In this document: positions 9,394 through 18,170 of the stretch, one piece after another | Layout of the letters: each line of letters begins with the position of its first letter | Position numbering within the stretch: the stretch's first letter is position 1 | Source of the DNA: Mycoplasmataceae bacterium | GTDB lineage: Bacteria; Bacillota_I; Bacilli_A; Mycoplasmatales; Hepatoplasmataceae | Assembly: GCA_013139135.1 (NCBI GenBank) | Contig: WTBJ01000006.1 | Coordinates: 1-62,778 of the forward strand | Length of the DNA: 62,778 nucleotides | Direction of reading: 5' to 3' | Position numbers and translations under genes: made by a program | Notes under the pieces: generated by a model | What the model saw: only the letters and a program-made list of their open reading frames with translations | Told to the model about the DNA's origin: nothing | The model's database searches: none

Positions 9394-9975
9394 ATGAATA
9401 ACAATGACAAATTAAATGAACTTTTTGACTCAATGATTAATAAAATAATTGAGGAATCAAATACAAATAATTTTAGCAATCAAGAATTAAAATCCTTTTT
9501 TGAGATCTTTTTTCTATTAATTTTTGAGCAAACAAATTCATTAAAAAAACTTTTTTTAACTACAAAAAAAGATCAGTTAATTTTCGATACTAATTATTTT
9601 ATAAGTACTTTGTTTTTAATCAAAACAATTTTTTATGTTTATGAAATTCAGTCTGGAACAAGTGAAGATTTAGCAAATGAAATTTTAAAATCATCTTCTA
9701 AAGACATTAAACAGACATTTAATAAGTTTTTAGGTCAAATCAAAATTGAAGATTTAAGGGATATATTATTTTCATTCATTGATGAATATGCTAATGCTTG
9801 TTTAGAGCTTGAGGTTAATTTTTTAGATGCATCAATAATTGACATTGATCAAAAGACTTTTGTGAAGACAAAAGATTTTTTAATTCTATTTATTGCTCAG
9901 AAATATTTAACAAATTCCTTTTCGTTGCAATCTGATTTAATTCCCTTTTCCTTACCTTTTTTATTTTTTAAATAA
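9394..9975 (+). CDS. Unknown helical protein
   Basis: This 193-residue protein is not recognised. The composition is strongly helical, with many Phe/Leu/Ile and acidic residues, but no long uninterrupted transmembrane helix, so it could be soluble or peripherally membrane-bound. It starts 42 nt after the RCC1 surface-protein gene without a Shine-Dalgarno. There is no similarity that I can name to restriction enzymes despite the methyltransferase downstream. Confidence 0.6.
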   Translation: MNNNDKLNELFDSMINKIIEESNTNNFSNQELKSFFEIFFLLIFEQTNSLKKLFLTTKKDQLIFDTNYFISTLFLIKTIFYVYEIQSGTSEDLANEILKSSSKDIKQTFNKFLGQIKIEDLRDILFSFIDEYANACLELEVNFLDASIIDIDQKTFVKTKDFLILFIAQKYLTNSFSLQSDLIPFSLPFLFFK

Positions 9976-10073
9976 ATAATAAATTTTATCACTCTTGAAC
10001 AATTTTTACTTGAAATCAATTGATTAACAATGATTAATTTTTTTATTTCACCTCTAAATTAAAAGGAATTTTA

Positions 10074-10196
10074 ATGAAAACTCATCACTTACTAGACACG
10101 TATATATTAAATAATAAACTTTATAAAAACCCCTCAATAGTCTCAAACATAATTAACAACAATTTTTACACGCAAAGATTCATTTACTTGAAATAA
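10074..10196 (+). CDS. Small ORF (40 codons) with good RBS, upstream of DNA methyltransferase
   Basis: The 40-residue frame opens with MKTHHLLDTYILNN and is preceded by AAAAGGAATTTT, a good ribosome binding site for this genome. It ends 29 nt before the methyltransferase ATG. It has no recognisable domain. It may be a real small protein, a leader peptide or chance. Its stronger translation signal than the gene that follows is the main argument for it. Confidence 0.35.
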   Translation: MKTHHLLDTYILNNKLYKNPSIVSNIINNNFYTQRFIYLK

Positions 10197-10225
10197 ACGC
10201 CATTTTACGCGGTATATTTATATTA

Positions 10226-11459
10226 ATGACCAAAATAAAGATTGTAGAACTTTTTGCGGGAATTGGTTCGCAACGAAAAGCTTTTAAAAATTTAAAAATT
10301 AAACACGAGATTATATCAATCGCTGATTGAGATATATTTGCTTGCATTTCTTATGCACTTATTCATCATAATGAAAAATTTACAAGTGAATATATTTATT
10401 GATTAAAGAAATTCAACTTTAACAATTTTTCCCATTTAACCAGGAAAAGAAAAACTACATTGGATAAAAAAACATAATATCGAAAAGAAACGAATTCTAG
10501 AATTATTGAAAAATTATTCATTTTCACGGGATGGAAAAATTCCGCTTAAATCGTTAAATACAGTTACACTAAATAGATTATTTGCACTTTCAATAGCAAT
10601 AAAATTGACAAATAATCTTGTGGATATTAAAACAGTAAAAGGAGAAAATATTAATCAAGTTGATTTAATCACTTATTCCTTTCCATGTCAAGATTTATCA
10701 TTGCAAGGAAAGGGTAAGGGAATATATAATGGAAAATCTTCATCACTCCTATGAGAGGTTAAACGAATTATTCAGGAACTTAGTGACTTGAAAACACTTC
10801 CTAGATTTCTACTTTTGGAAAATGTTTCAGCATTATTTTCGTCAAAACACAGTTTAGCCCTAAGGGAATGAAAAGACTTTTTAAGTAATTTAGGATACGT
10901 TAATCACTGTTTTATTTTAAATGCAAAACACTTTGACGTTCCTCAAAATCGATCAAGAGCATTTATTGTTTCCGAACTAAATCAAAATAATTTCAATATA
11001 AATAATTTGTTAAAAAATAACCAATTAACAAATAAAACAATTAAGGATATTTATGAACCGCATTATAATCATCTTGAAAATGAATTTATTTTAAAAAAAG
11101 GAAGTATATTAGATTTTAACCCAAAACCAAATCCAAAGTCAGGAATTGCCTTAACCAAAATTATTAATTACACTAATTTTTCATCAGAAGCAAGAGCCAT
11201 AAGTATAAATGGTATTGCCCCAACAATAACAGCAATGGGTGCTTCTTCAAGGATAAAAATAATTATTGATATTAATAAAAAACAAACTTTACGTTTGCTC
11301 AAACCACTTGAACTATGGAAACTAATGGGATTTACAAAGGAAGATTTCTTTCTTGCAAACCAGTTTAATTTAGTTCCGGAAAATAACTTGATAAAACAAG
11401 CTGGTAATTCAATTGTTGTCGATGTTTTGGAAGCCATATTTGCCGAATTATTTCAGTAA
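10226..11459 (+). pseudogene. Frameshifted C5-cytosine DNA methyltransferase, M.SssI-like
   Basis: The gene encodes a C5-cytosine methyltransferase resembling the Spiroplasma CpG enzyme M.SssI. Motif I (ELFAGIGSQ) is in the first frame. The catalytic loop TYSFPCQDLS (motif IV), LLENV (VI), PQNRSRAF (VIII) and AGNSIVVDVLEA (X) are in the second. The first frame runs from 10226 to a TAA at 10475-10477. The second is one base on and opens after a TAA at 10437-10439, so the shift lies between about 10437 and 10474. A 7-A run at 10466-10472 is in that interval, but the downstream protein reads best from about 10440. All catalytic motifs are intact in sequence. It could be an inactivated orphan methyltransferase, a phase-variable gene, programmed frameshifting, or an assembly error. 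No restriction enzyme is adjacent. Confidence 0.8.
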
Positions 11460-11460
11460 A

Positions 11461-11492
11461 AAAAATAACACTTTATTTAAAGTGTTATTTTT
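11461..11492. terminator. Bidirectional terminator between methyltransferase and minus-strand gene
   Basis: 14-bp arms AAAAATAACACTTT / AAAGTGTTATTTTT around an ATTT loop start 2 nt after the methyltransferase stop. The element overlaps the stop codon of the minus-strand gene (11485-11487). T-runs exist on both strands. Confidence 0.8.
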
Positions 11493-11907
11493 TATCTTTT
11501 TTAGATTTATCTTTCTTAGATTCTTCTTTCTTAGATTTATCTTTTTTAGATTCTTCTTTTTTCGTATTTTCCCAATTCTTGGGCATATTTATGGCAATTT
11601 GATTTATGATTCCTCGAAAAACGTCCGTACCTAATTCTACCTTGTCTTTCACTTCATCTTGTATATCATCGAATCCTTTTTTAACTCAATCAAAACTTTT
11701 TTGTTGTTCGACATAGAATTTTTCCACCACATCAATTGTTACTTCTTTAACTTTACTTAATGGTATATCTTTATTTAATTGACTAATTTCTTCTTTGGCT
11801 TCTTCTTTATTTTTTGCTCAAATAATAACATTAATATTTTTTTCTCCGTGTTTATAAACACCGACATAAGGTTTTAGGCCCTTATACTCCTTTAAATAAT
11901 CTAACAT
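11485..11907 (-). CDS. Unknown protein with Lys/Glu/Ser repeat tail
   Basis: This 140-residue minus-strand gene is not recognised. The N-terminal half is an alpha/beta domain that begins MLDYLKEYKG and contains two TGA Trp codons. The C-terminal 25 residues are repeats of the type KKEESKKDKS, produced by a 30-bp DNA repeat. A GGAGG motif lies about 19 nt before the ATG, farther than usual, and an upstream in-frame stop excludes an earlier start. A TATAAT on the minus strand (11940-11945) is the likely promoter. Tail length may vary between strains because of the tandem repeat. Confidence 0.65.
11501..11560. repeat. 30-bp direct tandem repeat, two copies
   Basis: The units 11501-11530 and 11531-11560 differ at only two positions. 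On the minus strand they encode the KKEESKKDKS-type tail of the 140-residue protein. Partial further copies flank them. Confidence 0.85.
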
Positions 11908-12004
11908 GTTGCTTTATATTAAAATACCTCCACACAATAATTATAAATCTTATTTATTTTAATATCAGTTTTTATTAATTTCATATTATTAGGAAATGAT
12001 ATTT

Positions 12005-12014
12005 ATTATATAAT
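12005..12014 (+). promoter_or_regulatory. -10 box (palindromic ATTATATAAT) before 12034 gene
   Basis: TATAAT occupies 12009-12014, 19 nt before the ATG at 12034. The box is part of a perfect 10-bp palindrome. There is no Shine-Dalgarno in the short leader. Confidence 0.4.
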
Positions 12015-12033
12015 TTCTTTGTAATAAACTACG

Positions 12034-12522
12034 ATGAAAAATATTGAAAAGCAAATTAAAGAATTGGAATCACAAGCTAGAGAAATTAGAAAAACAAAAC
12101 CATCAAACCAACAAGAATTAGAGGCGATTAATAATCAACTTAAAATCTTAATTGGTGAAAATACTATTGAAAAAAAAGTTGTTTCGGAATTAACCGGTGA
12201 AAAAAAAGATATTTATGAAGAAAAAGTTCATGATGTAAAAAAAGCACTAAGGGTTGAAGAATTTAAGAAATCTCGCGAACTATCAATTTTAAAACTTACA
12301 GATATTGAAGAGAAGTCACACATTTCAAAACAAAAAAAACAACGAATTTTAAATCTTGCAATTAATCGAGACTGAAAAAAATATAGCAAAAAAGATTTGA
12401 AAAAAATTCTTAGTTTGAAAGATGTTGTTTTACAAAATCATGAAGATAAAGACGAATTAATTAATCTTTGCATTAAATATTATGGAGTTATATCTAACTC
12501 GATAGAATCAGCTTGAAAATAA
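12034..12522 (+). CDS. Unknown coiled-coil protein upstream of deoC
   Basis: This 162-residue, very Lys/Glu-rich protein is predicted to be mostly helical. The first 50 residues have a heptad-like pattern. A second block around residues 110-160 (KKYSKKDLKKILSL onward) looks like a small helical domain. Two TGA Trp codons are used, one near the end. It stops 15 nt before deoC, which has its own AAAGGAAAA site, so the two are probably co-transcribed. I cannot assign a function. Confidence 0.65.
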
Positions 12523-12537
12523 AAAAAGGAAAATAAA

Positions 12538-13200
12538 ATGGAATTAAATAAATATATTGATCACACAATATTAAAAAGAAACTCAACTAAAAAAGATATT
12601 GATGAGGCTGTACAAGACGCAATTAAATATCAAATGAAAACGTTATGTATTCACCCAATGTGAATTACTTATGTTAAGGAAAGATTACATAAAAACGGAG
12701 TGGATGTAACTACTGTTCTTGGATTTCCTTACGGAACTCAAACAACACAAAGCAAAATTTGCGAAGCTAAAGATGCATTAAAAAAAGGTGCCGATGAACT
12801 TGACTTTGTAATTAATGTTTCAATGATTAAAAGTAATGATTGAGATTATGTCGAAAATGAATTAGAACTTATTAGAAAAAAAACAAAAGGACATGTAATT
12901 AAAATCATTTTAGAAATTGCATTATTAACTGATGATGAAATTGCTAAAGCTTCAAGAATTGCTTCTGATTTAGGTTGGGACTTTGTAAAAACTTCAACAG
13001 GTATTGGGGTAACGGGAGCAACAATTAAAGCTGTTAAAATAATGAAGGAAAATATAAATTCAAATACGCAAATTAAAGCTGCTGGCGGAGTTAGAACATT
13101 TGCTCAGGCAAAAGAATATATTGATGCAGGAGTAACGCGAATCGGTACTTCTAATGGTGCTGACATTATGCAAGGCAAAAAGGGAACAAACGATTATTAA
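12538..13200 (+). CDS. deoC: Deoxyribose-phosphate aldolase
   Basis: This 220-residue DeoC cleaves 2-deoxyribose-5-phosphate to glyceraldehyde-3-phosphate and acetaldehyde, feeding DNA-derived sugar into glycolysis. The Schiff-base lysine is K151 in FVKTSTG. The second active-site lysine is K180 in IKAAGGVRT, and the DELDFVINV strand is also present. Full length for the family. It starts after AAAGGAAAATAAA. It is followed by a strong terminator. A phosphopentomutase or pyrimidine phosphorylase is not seen nearby. Confidence 0.95.
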
Positions 13201-13220
13201 TCGTTAATGTTCTGATTTAA

Positions 13221-13266
13221 AAAAGATTATTTTAGTGATTTATCAGGTTTCTTAAAATAATCTTTT
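13221..13266 (+). terminator. Terminator after deoC
   Basis: Perfect 14-bp arms (AAAAGATTATTTTA / TAAAATAATCTTTT) with an 18-nt loop begin 21 nt after the deoC stop and are followed by a T-run. Confidence 0.75.
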
Positions 13267-13281
13267 TGATATTTTTTTCAA

Positions 13282-14865
13282 ATGGCTACAAAGAATTTAC
13301 AGAAGAAAAGCAACAAAAGAGCTTTTAAAATGCCTTCTTCTCTATCATTAATAATAATAATTTTGTTTATTATTATTATTTTTAGTTGAATTTTAGATTG
13401 AACAAATGCCACTACTAGTTTTATTGATCAAAATGGAACCCAACAAACCCAAGAGGTCCAAGCATTAGGTTTGTTATCATTTGGTAATTCAATTAGCAAG
13501 GGTTTTACTAATGCTTCATCATTAATCCTTTATTTGTTAGTTTTATCAGCCTATATTGAAATAATTATGTATACTGGAGTTCTTGAAACGGGAATTACCG
13601 CTTTAATCAAAAAGTTAAACGGCAAGGAAATTTTAATCATTCCAATCCTCTTTGTTTTCTTTTCTCTTTGCGGCACAATCACAGGAATGCAGGAGGGAAC
13701 AATTGGTTTCTTTTTACTTGTGGTTCCTTTTCTTATCCTTGCCGGGTTTGATGCCATGACGGGATTACTTGTAATACTTCTTGGAACAACAACGGGCTTT
13801 ACTGCTTCAATAGTAAATCCTTTTTCAGTCGGTATTTCTATTGATTTGATTAATAATAACGTTCTTGATTCAACAAATCTACAATTAACGATGGAGCAAG
13901 GGATAATGATGCGAATAGCTATTTGAATTCTTTTTACAACCATTGGAGTAATTTTCGTAACCTTATATGCTCATAAGGTTAAAAAAAATCCAAATAATTC
14001 CGTTGTTCGTGATGATTATCAAAAAAACAAAGATTGAGCCCAACAACACTTAAATACATCAATGAGTAATCAATATAAGAAAATGACTAAGCGAGAAATG
14101 ATTGGGCTGGGATTATTTTTTCTCGCTTTTTTTATTTTAATTTTTAATTCAATTCCATGAGGAGAATTTTTTCCAAAATATGATACTTATGTAACCAATC
14201 ATCAATATACATATTTTCCAAATTATATATCTTGATTATTTAATGGGATGAACTATCCTGGTTATTGAAGCCTAGGGGATTACATTACTGAGTTTATCTT
14301 ATTTTCGCTTGCGATAGGTTTTTTATTAAGAATGAACCTAAAAGATATCACAACTTCAATGTGAATTGGCGCTAAGGCTATTTTGCCAATTGCAATCATT
14401 ATTGGTGTCGCTGGAGCAATTCCTGTTTCCTTATCATATTCAAATCTTGATTTCTTTATTGTTGGTTTAGTTATTCCAGAACAAGCTAATGTAACTCTTT
14501 TTATGTTCCTATTAATAACATTTTTCATTTTCATTTTTTTAGCATGTTTTATCCCTTCAACATCCTCATTAGCGACCATCTCAATGCCGCTTATTGCTTT
14601 GATTTCGTTGCAAATATTTGGTACTCAAGGATATAGTGAAGTTGATCAATTAAAAATACTTAGTTATCTAATTATTGTTTTTACAATTGCTACTGGATTA
14701 ATAAATATGTTTATTCCAACCCAGGTTGTTGTTTTATCTTCATGCGAAGCGTCTCAAGTTCCTTATTCAAAAATGTTAAAACCAGTCTTACTTTATATTT
14801 CAATTTTATTTTTAACAACTATTTTATTTATTATTCCAGGCATAACACTTTGGTTTAAACTATAA
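13282..14865 (+). CDS. YfcC/DcuC-family membrane carrier
   Basis: This 527-residue polytopic membrane protein has about 11-12 hydrophobic helices. The N-terminal half carries the pattern of the YfcC family: FSLCGTITGMQEGTIGF, then GTTTGFTASIVNPFSV. A matching second half contains FIPSTSSLATISMPL and MFIPTQVVV, so the two inverted repeats typical of these carriers are visible. Characterised relatives move C4-dicarboxylates, short peptides or basic amino acids, and the substrate here cannot be read. It is followed 20 nt later by an amidase gene and then pnuC, which may form a nutrient-scavenging unit. Several TGA Trp codons are used. Confidence 0.8.
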
Positions 14866-14885
14866 TATAAAAAATCAGGAATATT

Positions 14886-16001
14886 ATGTGTACAAATATT
14901 AATCTTAAAACAACAAACAACGACATTATTACCGGAAGAACAAATGAATTTTCTGGTTATTATAATTCTGAAATTCTTTTTCTTCCAAGACATCACTCTA
15001 TTAATCGTTTTAATGAATCTTTTAACGATGAAAAAATTGAACTTAAATATGCGATGATTGGAATTAATTCTTTAAACTCAAAAAGATTAGCAATTAATAT
15101 TGGTATAGATACTTATCTTGATGGAATTAATGAATATGGATTATCTGTTTCAATGTTATTCTTCCCTGAGCAAACTAAGTTTAAAACATTTGCTAACTCT
15201 GAAATTAAACAAAATAATTTATCGATATATTTGCTTTCAACAATACTACTTGGAAGTTGTAAAGATGTTAATGATGTTAAAAAATATTTATCTCTTAACG
15301 AGGGTGACTTTATTTATTTAAATCAATGAAAGGAAACTTTCCAATTTCATTACGCAATAACTGATAAAACAGGAACTTCTATTGTGATTCAACAAGAAAA
15401 TAATCAGTTCGTTATTAAAAACAATTCTTTAGGTGTCTTGACAAATCAACCTAAATTAAAATGACATTATGAAAATATAAAGAACTATTTATCCCTTGAT
15501 AAATTTGATCATAACTTTTCAAATATAAAAGATAACATTGGCAATTTAATTTTTGATAATTATTTAGGAAGCGGAAGATTAGGGATGCCTGGAGATTCTT
15601 CTTCTCCATCAAGATTTATTAGAGCAATCTATTACATAAACAATCTTGATTTATCAAGTTCAACGGAAGAAACAATAAATAATTGTTTTAAAATATTATC
15701 AACCTTTAATGTTCCAAAAGGAACTGAAATCAGCAAAATTAATTTTAAAAATAATGGATCATGAATTGAATCAGCATTAGGTCCAAATTACATTGCTAAT
15801 CAAATTGATAATATCGTTGTCAAAGATTTGACCAATCAAGTTTTTTATTGAAATGATTATGAAAACCTTTCCATACGATTTGTTGATTTAAATAATTATT
15901 TAGAATATAAGACTCCATATTCAATCAAGATAAGAGACGAAAAAACAAATAAGTTTCATCGAGCACTTCTATCAAAAAAACAAACAATAACTCAAATTTA
16001 A
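14886..16001 (+). CDS. Choloylglycine hydrolase-family linear amide hydrolase
   Basis: This is a 371-residue Ntn-hydrolase of the bile-salt hydrolase / penicillin V acylase family. Such enzymes cleave linear amides after Met1 is removed to free a catalytic N-terminal Cys. Active-site positions are in place: Cys2 (MCTNI), Arg18 and Glu21 (GRTNEF), Asn82 (GINEYGL), Asn187 (LTNQP) and Arg243 (SPSRFIRA). The numbering of Cys2, Arg18 and Asn82 coincides with that of known bile-salt hydrolases. No signal peptide is seen, so it should act in the cytoplasm. It sits between a YfcC-type carrier and PnuC. The substrate could be a bile acid conjugate, an acyl-amino acid or a peptide-like compound. Confidence 0.88.
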
Positions 16002-16024
16002 ACTAATGTATATAAGGGAAAATA

Positions 16025-16822
16025 ATGACAAACAATCAAGAATACGAGAATTCATTATCTAATCAAAAAACAAATAATAATAAGAAAAACAATCAATCTT
16101 TCATTGAGCATTTAAAATCATTTACAGCATTTGAAATTATTTTTACAATTTCTTGTATTTTTATAATTTGATTCTTAACTTTAATTTCATTAATTTTTTC
16201 TGAAAACGTTGTTTATTGATTATTAGTTTTATCATTATTCGCTGCTGGATTTGGCATTATCGCTAATATTTCAGCAACTAAAAAAACAAAATGAAATTAT
16301 TTTTGAGGGGTATTTCATGTGTTATTATATGCGCTTGTTTCCTATTTTAGTGCATATTTTGGGGATGCAATCTTAAATCTTTTTTATTATTTCCCATTAA
16401 TGATTATTGGATTTTTCATGTGAAAAAGCAATGAAATTAAAGAGGGGGATAATGGTGAAGTTAAAAATAAAAAATTATCTATTATGCAATGAACAGTATT
16501 TAATATTTTTGCCCTTTTCTTTTATTTTTCATATTCATTTTTGTTAAAGTTTTTAGGTGGAGTACATATTTATTTAGATTCTGCCTCAACAACACTTTCA
16601 TTATATGGAATGTTGCTTATGAACTATCGTTATCGAGAACAATGGATCATTTGGTTTTTTGTTAATTTTGTTTCTGCAATTATGTGATTATTATTATTTG
16701 TTGGTATTGATCAAGATCCAACAAGTTCCGGAATTAATGTGGTAGCATTACCAATGTTTTTGATGTGGGTGGTATATCTATCAATTTCTATACTTGGCTG
16801 AAAAAGATGACAAAAGACTTAA
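16025..16822 (+). CDS. pnuC: Nicotinamide riboside / pyridine transporter PnuC
   Basis: This 265-residue membrane protein has about seven helices in the PnuC pattern. Characteristic features are the central small-residue segment FAAGFGIIANISATKK, the loop-helix SYFSAYFGDAILN, and the conserved DSASTTLSLYGMLLMNYRYREQWIIW region. PnuC facilitates uptake of a vitamin B3 form, usually nicotinamide riboside, that is trapped by phosphorylation. It starts after AAGGGAAAATA. Many TGA codons encode Trp. A second divergent PnuC-like gene lies at 27107-27904, and nadD and nadE are in the same window. Confidence 0.85.
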
Positions 16823-16904
16823 TACTTTAACTTTATTTAGCAATCGTAATATAATTAATTATATGTACAACTTTAAAAGAAGAAACATTAGAAAAAGGAA
16901 TATA

Positions 16905-17858
16905 ATGAAAAATACAACAAATAAAATTGTTTTAATTGGCGCCGGCGCTGTTGGAACATCATTTTTATATTCAGCAATTAATCAAGGTCTTGCTGAACGA
17001 TATGGAATTATCGATATAAATGAAGTTAATTCTCGTGGACAAAAACTTGATCTAGAAGATGCTAGACCAGCTCTGCCAAGAGATTTCGAAGTTGAATCAG
17101 GAAATTATGAATTAGTAAGTGATGCTGATCTAATTATTATTACAGCTGGAAGACCACAAAAACCCGGGGAAACTCGTTTAAATATGGTTGCAGATAATGC
17201 AAGAATCATGAAACAAATTGCATTGCAGGTTAAAAGTCACGGTTTTAAAGGGGTTACTATTATTGCCTCAAATCCTGTTGATATTATGACTACCGTCTAT
17301 CAAAAGATAACAGGATTTGAACCTAAGAAAGTAATTTCATCTTCATGTACTCTAGATACTTTGAGATTAAAATTAGAGTTATCAAAAATATTTAATGTTG
17401 CTCCAACAGAATTTGGTGTTTTTGTAATGGGTGAACATGGTGATTCGTCAGTATCGACGTTTGCTCACGGAACGCTTAAAGGAATTCCTTTAAGTAAATT
17501 TTTTGCTAAGCATTCTATAACGCAAGACCAAATAAACGAAATTCATGAACGTGTTTGAAAAAAAGCTTATGAAATTATTGATTGTAAGCATGCAACATTT
17601 TATGGAATTGGAGCTTCTTTAACGGATATTTCAATGTCAATTTTACGTGATGAAAAAAGAGTTTTTGCAACAGGATCGCTTTTAAATGGTGAATACGATA
17701 TGTATGGAACTTATGCTGGAATCCCATGTGTAATTGGTAAAGAGGGTATTGTTGAGACATATGAATTTCCGCTTTCAGAACAAGAATTAGCAAAATTTAA
17801 AAAATCAGTAAATACACTAAAAGAAAATACTTTATTGGCCTTAAAAGCTATTAAATAA
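16905..17858 (+). CDS. ldh: L-lactate dehydrogenase
   Basis: This 317-residue enzyme reduces pyruvate to L-lactate with NADH and regenerates NAD+ in fermentation. The NAD-binding loop GAGAVGTSF is near the start. AGRPQKPGETRLNMV contains the mobile-loop Arg, SNPVDIMTT follows, and the catalytic His178 is in GEHGDSS. Arg in TLDTLRLKLE binds pyruvate. The start is set at 16905 after AAAAAGGAATATA. The frame is open further upstream, but that part overlaps the end of pnuC and lacks family similarity. One TGA Trp codon is used. Confidence 0.95.
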
Positions 17859-17904
17859 ATTGTGATAAATTGGTTTAAATCCAAGCAAAAATAATATTAC
17901 ATTG

Positions 17905-17920
17905 TATAATTATTTATAAT
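17905..17920 (+). promoter_or_regulatory. Tandem TATAAT boxes directly before 17922 gene
   Basis: TATAAT at 17905-17910 and again at 17915-17920. The ATG at 17922 is only 11 nt after the first box, with no Shine-Dalgarno, which suggests a leaderless transcript for the unit that includes secDF. Confidence 0.5.
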
Positions 17921-17921
17921 A

Positions 17922-18170
17922 ATGAATAATGAAGAGAAGGAAAAATATTTATTAAATATTTTGATAATAAAAATGTTGCAATTAATTGCTGAAGACGATA
18001 TTAAAATTGATATAAATGACTTAACTAATTTTGTTAATAAATATGAATTTAAGCAAATTTATTTTGGCAAAAGAGAATTAATAAAATTCGTTCGAACAAA
18101 AAAAACAAGCGAAATTGTTGATTTTGTTTGAACAGAAGCGATAATTAATCCAAAAATAGAAAATGATTAA
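17922..18170 (+). CDS. Unknown 82-residue protein preceding secDF
   Basis: This short acidic/basic helical protein has no signal sequence or membrane helix and one TGA Trp. Its last 8 nt overlap the start of secDF (18163), so the two are translationally linked. I do not recognise the family. A role in SecDF expression or in the export machinery is possible from position alone. Confidence 0.65.

Noticed and set aside
11413-11634. Phe-rich open frame spanning the methyltransferase end and the repeat region
   Set aside because: It reads the antisense of the Lys-rich repeat tail (poly-Phe/Arg) and crosses a terminator.
16794-16904. In-frame upstream extension of L-lactate dehydrogenase
   Set aside because: It overlaps the 3' end of pnuC, lacks family similarity, and the ATG at 16905 has a proper ribosome binding site.
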